A DNA stretch of 64,000 nt from Bacteroidetes bacterium 47-18 (GTDB lineage Bacteria > Bacteroidota > Bacteroidia > Chitinophagales > Chitinophagaceae): NCBI GenBank assembly GCA_001897155.1, contig MKSF01000003.1:163232-227231 (forward strand). Direction: 5' to 3'. The translations under genes and the position numbers were made by a program. Shown in pieces: positions 1 to 9,100 of the stretch (the first letter of the stretch is position 1; every line of letters begins with the position of its first letter). The notes beneath the pieces are model-generated. The model was not told where the DNA came from, ran no database searches, and saw only the letters and a list, made by a program, of their open reading frames with translations.

Positions 1-26
1 CCACGAAGGGTGCTATAAAATATAAA

Positions 27-848
27 TTACTTTTCGTCCTGCTCGTCCATTTTCTTTATCAGGGCTTCGCACAGGCTGTCGAGGAATTTTGTTCGGTTTA
101 TTTTACGGGCTTTCAATTCCATAAACGTATGGTAGAAATCGCCCAAATCAATATTAAAGGCACTTTCAAAGGTTTTGGCAATAAGTTTTATATCGGCATT
201 TCCGTTGTCAAATACTCCCTTAGAATGAAGTCCATAAATCAGTTCAGTCATTGCTGTTTTGCTTGCTGTCCAATTGAGAGAAGAATTATCAAATACTTTT
301 CGATAGTTACTATTTAGCTTGTCTTCGATATATACTTGTATCAGGTCGTTGGCAATTATTTTGGCGACTTTATAGTCGTGGGAAGTACAAAAACGATGGT
401 CTGCCTCAAAATAAAAGGTGTCCAGCCATAACCTAATATCGTGTTTACCCCTAATAAAAAAATTCTCATCGAGGAAAGAGTTATTGCTACGGTAGTATTT
501 GTAAAAATCAATGTTGTTGTCAAAGAATTTTTTGAGTTTGTTCAATTCTTTAGTCAGAAAATTTTTTGTTTGCTTTTCTCCATAAGGCTTTTTTGTTTCA
601 ATTTTATATACTGCATTGTAATAGATGAGTTTGGAAACAATAGCTGGTTTTAGATATTTGAAAAATTGGATTTCTTCATCGGTATTTTTAAAGCCATTTT
701 TCAGAACATATTCCTTTAAATCAGACAGGCTTTGAATAATGAGTTTTATAATAGTTTCTGTTTTTTGTATCGAGAAATCACTTTCAAATTCTAATTCGTC
801 AATTGTCGTTATCAATTTGTTCAGAATTTCGTTGTGGATTTTTTTCAT
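27..848 (-). CDS. rteC: RteC-family transfer/excision regulator
   Basis: This 273-residue protein resembles RteC, the regulator that in CTnDOT activates the excision genes under RteA/RteB control. It is mostly helical and has the family's central aromatic-rich region (FFIRGKHDIRLWLDTFYFEA, from about residue 131) and a C-terminal part with a predicted helix-turn-helix (TASKTAMTELIYGLHSKG, from about residue 194). No rteA or rteB genes are visible in the window. Its role here is therefore inferred: control of ICE excision or transfer by an unknown upstream signal. It is AT-rich like other accessory genes of the element and lies behind the metal-resistance block in the same orientation. Confidence 0.8.
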   Translation of the reverse strand: MKKIHNEILNKLITTIDELEFESDFSIQKTETIIKLIIQSLSDLKEYVLKNGFKNTDEEIQFFKYLKPAIVSKLIYYNAVYKIETKKPYGEKQTKNFLTKELNKLKKFFDNNIDFYKYYRSNNSFLDENFFIRGKHDIRLWLDTFYFEADHRFCTSHDYKVAKIIANDLIQVYIEDKLNSNYRKVFDNSSLNWTASKTAMTELIYGLHSKGVFDNGNADIKLIAKTFESAFNIDLGDFYHTFMELKARKINRTKFLDSLCEALIKKMDEQDEK

Positions 849-887
849 TTGTTTACATATAAATTATCGTTACGCCAATCGTTTTGT

Positions 888-1087
888 CTATATTAAATTC
901 AAAGCTCGCTTTGAAAAATTGGGTCTGTTTCTTAAATCTATTGCCTGATAATTGGAAAATCCAATTTCTTCTTTGGCTAAAGGCAAACCTTTATCAATCT
1001 TGCAGTTATTGTCTTCAGCGTGCAAGATATTCACGGCATATTTTCCTTTGTGGAGGTTTTAAAAGTAATCTCGCCTTGCAAAATCAT
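888..1087 (-). pseudogene. DUF2141 remnant, truncated and frameshifted
   Basis: Read leftward, codons from 1058 to the stop at 888-890 give a 56-residue fragment containing HKGKYAVNILHAEDNNCKID and a downstream IGFSNYQA motif. These match the conserved core of DUF2141 exported proteins (GxYAvxvxHDxNxNgkxD and GFSN). A short stretch in another frame, from an ATG at 1087, encodes GEITFK, the preceding strand of the same domain. The two frames join at an A-run near 1057-1064, so a one-base loss would explain the break. The signal peptide and N-terminal half are absent; the fragment starts a few bases after the P-type ATPase stop. This looks like a decayed cargo gene. Confidence 0.6.
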
Positions 1088-1094
1088 TTCTTTA

Positions 1095-3593
1095 CTATCT
1101 TCTTTTTATCCATTTATACATCTCAAACCACAAAACCGAAGCCGCTGCAATTAAAAATGACATTCCTAATTCCGGGATGTTCAACCCGGTTACGTGAAAG
1201 AAATCGGCAAAAAGTGGTATATACAATATGGCAAAAAGTAATGCCAACGTGGCTCCGATGATAACTGGAAATAAACGGTTTTTGTATTTGAAGCTGTCAA
1301 ATATACTATAAACGAGAGAGCGGTTCGCCAGGCTCAAAAATATGTTGGCAAAAATTAAGGTAGTAAAAACCATTGCTCTTGTAGTTTCTTCGTTGCTTCC
1401 TTTTTGAACGGCAAATTGATAAACGAATAATACACCTGCTGTAATTATCAGACCTTGAATAATGCTGATGCTTAATTCTTTCCGGTTCAGAAAGGTTTCT
1501 GTCATTTTACGTGGCTTTTGTAACATTGCATTTTTCTCTATCGGTTCGTTTTCATAGACAATGGAACAGGTTGGTCCCATAATGAGCTCCAGAAAAATAA
1601 CGTGTACCGGCGTAAAAATATGCGGGTAAATCCAACCTAAAAACAAAGGCAGTGAAACGGTCAGAATAATCGGGATATGAATGGAAATGATGTACTGAAT
1701 GGCTTTTTTGATATTGGCGTAAATCCGTCGCCCTGCAGCAATTCCCGTAATGAGTTTGTCTAAATCATCGTTGGTAATAACCAGTGAAGCTGCTGCTTTG
1801 GCTATTTCTGTTCCTTTGTTTCCCATAGCGACACCAATATGAGCGGCTTTCAGTGCAGGGGCATCGTTCACACCATCACCCAACATAGCCACCACTTCTC
1901 CGTTTTGCTTCAAAGCGTTTACCATTGCCAGCTTTGCTTCGGGAAACATCCTTGTAAATAAAGTTGTTGTCTTTGAAAGCTCTATCAATTCCGCATCGGA
2001 ATGATGAATGATTTCAGCACCATTAACAGCCGGAGTATGATTGATAATCCCAGCTTGACGGGCAATGGCATTTGTGGTGTCAGCATTGTCGCCTGTAATC
2101 ACTTTTACTTTAATTCCGGCATCGTAAATTTTCCGGAATACCTGCTGGATATTTTTTTTAGGTGGGTCGTAAAATACCGTAAATCCTAAAAAGTCAAAAT
2201 TGAAATCCTGCTGTTTTTCGGGAAAATTGTTTCCCTTAAAATAACATTTGGCAACCCCTAATATCCGGTAACCTTGTTTGCCAAAATCACTAATATGCTG
2301 ACGCAGTTTATCTTTTTCGTGTTCCGAAAGATTGGAAACAGCAAGAATGGCTTCGGGAGCACCTTTGGCTGCCACTATTCTTTCGCCTGAATGGTTTTCA
2401 AAAAGATGCGTCATCATCGGAGGCTTACCGTCCAACGGATATTCGTGTACCATTTGAAAATCTTTCCGTCGGTCATTCGGTTGAGCTTGCTCATAAATCT
2501 GATGCAGTGTTTTTTCCATCGGGTCAAACGGAACGGGTTCGCTGCTCCACATCGCAAAAGCAATGAGTTCGGATAATTCGGGTGCATTGAAACGTTCTTC
2601 GTCAAAAACCTGATTGGATTTATAATCGAAAAGGGCTTTCAGTCGCATAGAATTTTCAGTAATTGTTCCGGTTTTATCTGTACAAATTACAGTAGTGCTT
2701 CCCAGTGTTTCTACCACGCTGCTTCGCTTGATTATTATACCTTCACGCATTAGTTTCCACGCTCCCAATGCCATAAACGTAGTGAAAGCCACGGGAATTT
2801 CTTCCGGTAAAATGGACATTGCCAAAGTTAGCCCGACCAATAGACTTTCTATAATATTACGTGATTGCCAGAAACTGTATGCCCAAACCATCAGAAAAAC
2901 CACTATTCCAAAAATTGCCATCCATTTTACAAATTTGGTAATCTGGATTTGCAGTGGTGAATGCTCTTCTTTAATCTCCTGAATGGTTTTCCCGATTTTT
3001 CCCAGCTTTGTTTCTGAACCGATTTTTTCAACTTTAAAAACCGCAAGTCCTGAAACTGTCAAAGTACCGCTATATATTTTTCTATCTTCAGTATCCTGAT
3101 TTTTAAACACCGAAAAACTTTCCCCTGTAAGAGAGGCTTCATTTACGGAAAAATCATTACTGTATACTATTTCACCATCGGCATTAATCATTTTTCCTTC
3201 TTCAATAATACACAAATCGCCCACCGCAATTTCGCCAGTGGGAATTTGTATTACTTTTGAATTTCGTATAACGGTGCTGAGTGGTTCGTTCAGTTTTTCC
3301 AGAGCTTCCAATGCCTTTTTGCTGCGATTGTCCTGATAGAATGAGATGCCTGAAACAGCTATGATTGCTCCCAACATAAAAGCCGCTTCGGAATAATTGC
3401 CCACAATCACATAGATAACAGCCACTGCAATGAGTAAAAGCAACATCGGTTCTTTGAGAATAGCCAATAACATATTGTACCAGGTATTCTTTTTTATACT
3501 GTCTGCTTGGTTATAGCCAAATTTACTTTGAGAAATTTTTAGCTCTTCTTCCGAAAGACCTGTGAGATGTTTTGGGATATTATAGGTTGTCAT
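1095..3593 (-). CDS. Cation-translocating P-type ATPase (calcium-type, P2)
   Basis: This 832-residue inner-membrane pump carries all P-type ATPase signatures: an actuator motif LTGES, the phosphorylation site CTDKTGTIT with the aspartate near residue 306, and the hinge motif GDGVNDAP near 572-577. The N-terminal LTGLSEEEL segment and the C-terminal bundle of hydrophobic helices fit the P2 (calcium/sodium-type) group. The helix-4 motif is ILPEEIP, with an extra acidic residue compared with the PEGLP of classical calcium pumps. There is no N-terminal CXXC metal-binding domain, so it is not a typical copper or zinc P1B pump. The transported ion is unknown. A perfect palindrome lies about 20 bases before its ATG, suggesting its own operator. 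It is the last intact gene of the metal/cation block. Confidence 0.85.
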   Translation of the reverse strand: MTTYNIPKHLTGLSEEELKISQSKFGYNQADSIKKNTWYNMLLAILKEPMLLLLIAVAVIYVIVGNYSEAAFMLGAIIAVSGISFYQDNRSKKALEALEKLNEPLSTVIRNSKVIQIPTGEIAVGDLCIIEEGKMINADGEIVYSNDFSVNEASLTGESFSVFKNQDTEDRKIYSGTLTVSGLAVFKVEKIGSETKLGKIGKTIQEIKEEHSPLQIQITKFVKWMAIFGIVVFLMVWAYSFWQSRNIIESLLVGLTLAMSILPEEIPVAFTTFMALGAWKLMREGIIIKRSSVVETLGSTTVICTDKTGTITENSMRLKALFDYKSNQVFDEERFNAPELSELIAFAMWSSEPVPFDPMEKTLHQIYEQAQPNDRRKDFQMVHEYPLDGKPPMMTHLFENHSGERIVAAKGAPEAILAVSNLSEHEKDKLRQHISDFGKQGYRILGVAKCYFKGNNFPEKQQDFNFDFLGFTVFYDPPKKNIQQVFRKIYDAGIKVKVITGDNADTTNAIARQAGIINHTPAVNGAEIIHHSDAELIELSKTTTLFTRMFPEAKLAMVNALKQNGEVVAMLGDGVNDAPALKAAHIGVAMGNKGTEIAKAAASLVITNDDLDKLITGIAAGRRIYANIKKAIQYIISIHIPIILTVSLPLFLGWIYPHIFTPVHVIFLELIMGPTCSIVYENEPIEKNAMLQKPRKMTETFLNRKELSISIIQGLIITAGVLFVYQFAVQKGSNEETTRAMVFTTLIFANIFLSLANRSLVYSIFDSFKYKNRLFPVIIGATLALLFAILYIPLFADFFHVTGLNIPELGMSFLIAAASVLWFEMYKWIKRR

Positions 3594-3613
3594 ATTTTTT
3601 AATTTTAGATGAT

Positions 3614-3634
3614 TAGTTTCAAGTATTGAAACTA
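3614..3634. promoter_or_regulatory. Perfect 9+3+9 palindrome before the P-type ATPase
   Basis: TAGTTTCAA at 3614-3622 and TTGAAACTA at 3626-3634 are exact reverse complements separated by three bases. The site lies 20 bases upstream of the ATPase start codon in the only sizeable gap (98 bases) within the cation block. The size and symmetry suit binding by a dimeric repressor or activator. No regulator gene is adjacent, so the protein that binds it is unknown. Confidence 0.5.
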
Positions 3635-3691
3635 CTTATGGAATAACTAAATTAGTAGGTTACCAATTATTTTTTAATACGAATTATCTAT

Positions 3692-4258
3692 TTAATCTCC
3701 GCCAATCATTTTTGACGTTATTCCTTTTTTGAATGTTAATTCTGCTATAACAATTCCTGCAAAGTGTACCAATATAAAAATCGGAAACCAGTATATCGCC
3801 AGCTTATGTACGGTTTCCATAGGCTTTTTCAAATCCCCATCGCCCCATTTGAGATAAAATCCTGTAATAGCAGCAATGACTATAAACCAATAAAATAAGA
3901 TATATATCATCCCTTGCAGACGTTCTTTTATGGACTGTGTTCCGATAAAAGGATTGGGGAAACGAGTTCCTTTCATAAGTATATAAGCAAACCTCATTAA
4001 GAAGACAAAAACGATAATATACGCTGTGTATTCGTGCCATTGCCACATAGGGCTAAGGATATCGTTGACTATGGCCATTGTCTGTTCCTTTGTCATTACT
4101 CCGGGAGCATCCTGCTCGATAACCGCAACAATGGGCTTTCGACCCATCCATTGCATTCTTAAAAATCCGGTAATAAACAGTACCGTCATTAGAAGCCCCA
4201 AAGACCAGTGCAATATTCTATGAGTTACAGTAAACTCTTTCTTAATAATTGTTTTCAT
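3692..4258 (-). CDS. Cytochrome b561-like membrane protein
   Basis: The start at 4258 (MKTIIKKEFTVTHRILHW) gives 188 residues and leaves four bases to the upstream PAP2 gene; longer readings only overlap that gene. Four hydrophobic segments are visible, and conserved histidines sit in THRILHW (near residues 11-15), WQWHEY, TVHKLAIYW and ILVHFAG, the pattern of haem-binding cytochrome b561 / Ni,Fe-hydrogenase b-subunit-like proteins. The likely role is transfer of electrons across or within the inner membrane. The partner is unknown, and so is the reason it sits between a PAP2 phosphatase and a cation pump. The tight spacing suggests co-transcription with the upstream genes. Confidence 0.75.
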   Translation of the reverse strand: MKTIIKKEFTVTHRILHWSLGLLMTVLFITGFLRMQWMGRKPIVAVIEQDAPGVMTKEQTMAIVNDILSPMWQWHEYTAYIIVFVFLMRFAYILMKGTRFPNPFIGTQSIKERLQGMIYILFYWFIVIAAITGFYLKWGDGDLKKPMETVHKLAIYWFPIFILVHFAGIVIAELTFKKGITSKMIGGD

Positions 4259-4262
4259 TGTT

Positions 4263-5012
4263 TTAAAATGTTTTAATAATTGTAAGTCCAACAGCTTTGG
4301 ATTGATAGAAAGGAACAACAGACAATGCTTCCCTTTCTTCTTTTGACGAAAACCATTTCGATGTGAAAGGAAACAGCCAATAGGCAATCTCGGTGGACAA
4401 GATACCAATACCTGCCCCCGCAACAATATCACCGACCCAATGCTTATCGTTGAATACCCTGTATATTCCTGTCATAGCTGCCAGAGGATACCCTGATATG
4501 CTAAGCCAGAAATTACTGTCCTTATATTCCCTGAACATAAAATGGGCTGATGAGAAGGCTGTAGCCGTATGTCCGGACGGGAAAGAAAAATTATTGGAAC
4601 CATCGGGGCGTTCTTCGCCTACGAATTGTTTTGTGGGCAGTACCAATGCTGCGGAGACTAATTGAGACGTAGCATAGATAATGGTTCTGTCTTTAAAATT
4701 ATGCTTTCCTTTAACTCCTGCAAGATTAAGCCCATATACGGCTGCTACCGGAGCATACTGCATATAGTTGTCTATGGTTGCACCGGCAATGATATGTTCC
4801 CGTGTTTCGTAGCGTGTAGACCGGTTCAATGATTTTAAATCATCCGATAACAAACTCAATACTCCGTATGAAATCAAAACAGAAGGAACAATCAGTTTTT
4901 TTGCCGAAAATTTATACGCTTTATCGTCAATGCTTAATGTGTCGTTGCCTCCTGTTTGAGCTTTTAAGCTCAACGCATACAGAAAAGTCATCAATAACAA
5001 TACAGGCTTCAT
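4263..5012 (-). CDS. PAP2-family phosphatase
   Basis: This 249-residue protein starts with a signal sequence (LLLMTFLYALSLKAQTG). It contains the three acid-phosphatase motifs of the PAP2 superfamily in order: KQFVGEERP, FPSGHTATAF and YRVFNDKHWVGDIVAG. The histidines of motifs 2 and 3 are the expected catalytic residues. Members hydrolyse lipid-linked or small phosphate esters at the membrane or periplasmic face, and some act in undecaprenyl-pyrophosphate or lipid A dephosphorylation. The substrate here cannot be told. The start is one base after the CzcB stop (5014), so it belongs to the efflux operon. Confidence 0.85.
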   Translation of the reverse strand: MKPVLLLMTFLYALSLKAQTGGNDTLSIDDKAYKFSAKKLIVPSVLISYGVLSLLSDDLKSLNRSTRYETREHIIAGATIDNYMQYAPVAAVYGLNLAGVKGKHNFKDRTIIYATSQLVSAALVLPTKQFVGEERPDGSNNFSFPSGHTATAFSSAHFMFREYKDSNFWLSISGYPLAAMTGIYRVFNDKHWVGDIVAGAGIGILSTEIAYWLFPFTSKWFSSKEEREALSVVPFYQSKAVGLTIIKTF

Positions 5013-5013
5013 C

Positions 5014-6141
5014 TTAATCCTCTGCGGTATTTTTTAGTGCCATTAATAAAGTATAAGCCCCTTTCTGTGCGATTTTTTTACCGCTCAATTGGTTTCCGTT
5101 GACAATCTCTATCCAACCATCGCCAGTGTTTCCGATTTCTACTGTTGTCATTCTGAAACTGTTCTTGTCCAATACTTCAAAGACGTAATGTTTTCCTTCA
5201 AACGCCAAAATGCTTTCCTCCGGGAGTGCCAATGCCTTGCTTTCGGGTATGGGAACCTCGGCATTCATATACAGACCGGGAATAAGCTGTGCATTGCTTT
5301 CCGTGAAATGGGCGTGAACCTCCACAGCCCGGTCTTGGGAAATATTTTTACTGATCAGAATGATTTCGCCTCCGTATTTCTTTTCCGGGTGGCTGTTGGT
5401 GTATGCCGTAAGCGATTGTCCGATGCTTATTTTATCCCAATCTTTTTCAAATACTTTCAGGTTCAGATGCAGATCTTTCGGATCTACGAGTTCAAACAGC
5501 ACATCCGATGGCGAAACGTATTTGCCTACATTCACAAAAACCTGCGAAACGAAACCGTCAAAAGGTGCATACACAGATGCAGTACGTTTGATGTTGTTCA
5601 CCGAAACATTAGAAGGGTTGATGTGGATCATCCGCAGTTTTTCTTCCAGTGCCTTTTGGCTGATGAGCAGCGTTTCATAATTGGCTTTTGCCTGCAAATA
5701 CACTTTATCACTGCTTGCTTTACTCTGGTTCAATTGCTTCTGGCGGTGGTATTCGGCTTCTGCATTTTGCAATTGAGCCCTTGCCGTCAGGTAATCCTGT
5801 TGCAGTTGGATGAACTGGTTGTCTTCCATTACGGCGATCACTTCACCTTTTCGGAAGTGCATTCCGGGTAGCAATTTCGTGGATTTTACATATCCGCCCA
5901 ATGCACTGCTCACCGACACGAGGTTTTGTGGCGGTACGTCCACCGTTCCGTTCAGTTTCAGCGTTTTGGTAACGTTTCTTTCTTGTAATTCAACTGTCGT
6001 CAGCGAGAATGCTTTTAGCTGTTCGTCCGATAGTTTCAACACATTTTCGGTAGCTTCCGTAGTGTTTTCTTCTGTTGTGTTTTCCTTATTTCCGCAACTC
6101 CATAACAGGAGCAAAACGAAAATTCCGACTATATTTTTCAT
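5014..6141 (-). CDS. RND efflux periplasmic adaptor (CzcB/CusB-like)
   Basis: This 375-residue lipoprotein has a lipobox (LLLLWSCGN) and the order of a membrane-fusion protein: a lipoyl/barrel-sandwich half-motif (VSSALGGYVKSTKLLPGMHF), a coiled-coil hairpin (near residues 105-160), the second half-motif (VYAPFDGFVSQVFVNVGKYV) and beta-barrel and membrane-proximal domains. It bridges the inner-membrane pump and the outer-membrane channel, here the fused protein encoded just upstream. The genes are nine bases apart. Substrate specificity (zinc, cobalt, cadmium, copper or silver) cannot be read from the adaptor. No methionine- or histidine-rich N-terminal metal-binding segment is apparent. Confidence 0.85.
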   Translation of the reverse strand: MKNIVGIFVLLLLWSCGNKENTTEENTTEATENVLKLSDEQLKAFSLTTVELQERNVTKTLKLNGTVDVPPQNLVSVSSALGGYVKSTKLLPGMHFRKGEVIAVMEDNQFIQLQQDYLTARAQLQNAEAEYHRQKQLNQSKASSDKVYLQAKANYETLLISQKALEEKLRMIHINPSNVSVNNIKRTASVYAPFDGFVSQVFVNVGKYVSPSDVLFELVDPKDLHLNLKVFEKDWDKISIGQSLTAYTNSHPEKKYGGEIILISKNISQDRAVEVHAHFTESNAQLIPGLYMNAEVPIPESKALALPEESILAFEGKHYVFEVLDKNSFRMTTVEIGNTGDGWIEIVNGNQLSGKKIAQKGAYTLLMALKNTAED

Positions 6142-6150
6142 TTGAATAAT

Positions 6151-9100
6151 TTATTTTGAAATGAGATATTGAAGATTGATGATTTGGAAATTGAGCTGCA
6201 TCACGGCATCGTAATAATCACGCTGTATCTGTATCGCCTGATTATTGAGCATCACCCAGTCTAAGTAATTGATTTCGCCATTGGCAAATTGTTCTTCTGC
6301 TGTTTTGAAAATCTGCTCGGCTGCCGGCAATTGTTTTTGCTTATACGTCCCGACGATGTCAAGCTGTGTCCGGTATTGCTGCAATGCCGCTTCATACCCG
6401 CTTTCCCATTCGGCTTTACGCAAAGCGAGTTCATTTTCCGTGAAGAGAATACGTTGTTCCTCTGCTTTGATCTGTGATTTCTGTGCTTTGAAAAAAATAG
6501 GTATGCCTACACCCACCTGAAAGGAATTAAAGCGATTGCTGTTCAAATCCCTGAAGCTCTGGTTGAAATAACCAAAGGACAGATTGGGCAACAGCTTCGA
6601 TTTTTCTAATCGAACCGATGCTTTTGCTTTTTCGATTTCCTGTGCCGACAATAGCAAGACCGGATGTTGTGCGACATCTACATCCGCATCAAAAAGTCCA
6701 TCCATAACAACGATGTCGGAAGCCGATGGTTCATAGCGGGTGTCAGCATTCAGCATCAGTTGAAGCTGTATTTTTGCCAATTCGATTTCGTTTGCCAACG
6801 CTTTTAATTGTATAGCAATGTTTTCCCGTTGCACTTCGGCAGCCGTTTTTTCAAGCAGGTTGCTTTCGCCGCTTTCCATTCGCAGAGAAGCTTTTTCTAA
6901 AAACCCTTTATACATTTCATCGGTACGGTTCAAGATTTTTTCCCGCTCACGCAAAACCAAAATCTGGTAAAACAGCTCGCTTACCGTCTTGCGGATGTCC
7001 AGCTTGTTCAGGTTCACCGAAATCACTGCCGAATTCCATTCTTCGTTCAGCAATTTCTTTTGGTTGCTATACACAGTCGGAAAACTGAAAGATTGTGAAA
7101 TCCCGAATTTATTATCGGAAGTACCACTATTGACCTGCCCGAATTCGCCCGTTACGACAGCCTGTGGAATGTTGGCTCCGGTAGCCGTCCGCTTTTTATA
7201 ATATTCGGCAAGCAGGTTTTGGCTTTTTGCCGACAGGTTGTTTTCCGTAGCCATTTTTACCGCTTCTTCGAGTGTGATGCTTTGCGAAAATGCCGAACCA
7301 CTTAAACCCAACAAAATAAGCAGTGTTGCACTTTTCCTGCCGAATGTCAGCTTGGGAAATTTAAGTTTTTCAAACAGCACAAATAAAGTAGGCAATACAA
7401 AAAGGGTCAGAAATGTGGCAAACAGTAAACCTCCAATAACCACCGTTGCCAACGGACGTTGCACTTCAGCTCCTGCACCGTTGCTCACAGCCATCGGTAA
7501 GAAACCGAGTGATGCTACGAATGCGGTCATCAGTACCGGACGAAGTCTTGTCTTTGTTCCAAGCAATGCTATCTGGTACAGGTCTTTATCGCCCGTTTGT
7601 TTCATCCGGTTAAACTCTGCGATAAGCACAATTCCATTGAGTACGGCTACCCCGAAAAGGGCAATGAAACCGATACCCGCACTGATGCTGAACGGCATTC
7701 CACGCAATGCCAACAAGAAAATTCCACCGATTGCAGACAGAGGAATGGCGGTATAGATCAACAAACTTTCCTTAACGGAACGAAAGGCGAAGTACAGCAG
7801 AATGAATATCAATACCAGCGAAACCGGAACGGCTACCATCAATCGGTTCGTGGCTTCATTCAAGTTCTCAAAGGCTCCGCCGTAGGTTACGTAGTAGCCG
7901 GGCGAAAATGCCATCTGTTTATCGGCTTTGCCCTGCAATTCGTTGACGATGCTCTGTACATCACGCCCACGAACGTTGAAACCAACCACAATCCTTCTTT
8001 TGGCATCTTCCCGTTGGATCTGTGCAGGGCCTTCAATGATCTGCACATCAGCTACCTGATACAGCGGTATCTGGTTGCCTTTGGGCGTTGGAATGAGCAG
8101 GTTGCGTATATCTTGTAGATTTTCACGTTGTGTTTCGTCCAGACGAACCATCAGGTCGAAACGTTTCTCTCCCTCATATACTTTTCCCGTGCTTTGCCCC
8201 GCAAAAGCAGTGTTCACGACTTTGTTGATGCCGGCTATATCCAGATTGTACTGGGCAATGTTTGCACGGTTGTATTTGATTACCACCTGCGGCATTCCTG
8301 TGATGGGTTCGATGTATAAGTCCTGAGCCCCTTCAACCGTTTTGATGATTTCGCCGAAGCGGGCTGCATAAGCCGACAGGCTATCCAGATCTTCACCGAA
8401 AATCTTACAGACCACATCCTGCCTTGCTCCGGTCATCAGTTCGTTGAAACGCATCTGCACAGGATATTGGAAACCCGTGGTAATACCCGGAACAGCTTCA
8501 AGGGATTTTCCCATTTTTTCAGCCAGTTCGGGAAAGGTTTTGGCAGATGTCCATTCCTTTTTATCTTTCAGTATCACCATCAGGTCGCTCGCTTCCATCG
8601 GCATCGGGTCGGTGGGTACTTCACCGCTTCCTATTTTGGTCACGACCTTTTCTACTTCGGGATAATCCCTGATGAGGATATGGGCTGCTTTCTGCGTGTA
8701 TTCAACCGTTGTTTTCAGATTACTTCCCGTCAATACACGGGTATCTACCGCAAAATCGCCTTCTTCCAATGCCGGAATAAATTCGCCTCCCAAGCGGGAC
8801 AAAATAAGCACCGCAACGATGAACAGAGCAACCACCACACCAATAACCATTTTTGGAAAATGCAGCACCTTAGCGAGTGCTTTGTGATGAATGTTTTCCA
8901 ACTTTTGCATAATGCGGTCGGAAAAATTGGGTTTGTGCTTGATTTTTTTGCTCAATACCAATGAACTCATCATCGGGATATAGGTCAGTGAAAGGATGAA
9001 TGCACCGATCAGAGCAAAAGCTACGGTCTGTGCCATCGGTTTGAACATTTTTCCCTCGATGCCTTCGAGCGTGAAAATAGGCAGGTACACAATCAGGATA

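Noticed and set aside
4259..4432. N-terminal extension of the cytochrome b561-like gene
   Set aside because: It overlaps the PAP2 gene and encodes no family-like sequence; the start at 4258 is used.
5089..5871. Long plus-strand reading frame opposite the CzcB gene
   Set aside because: It is a shadow of czcB on the other strand with no own motifs or start signals; several similar frames opposite czcA, the parvulin gene and the EEP gene were dismissed for the same reason.
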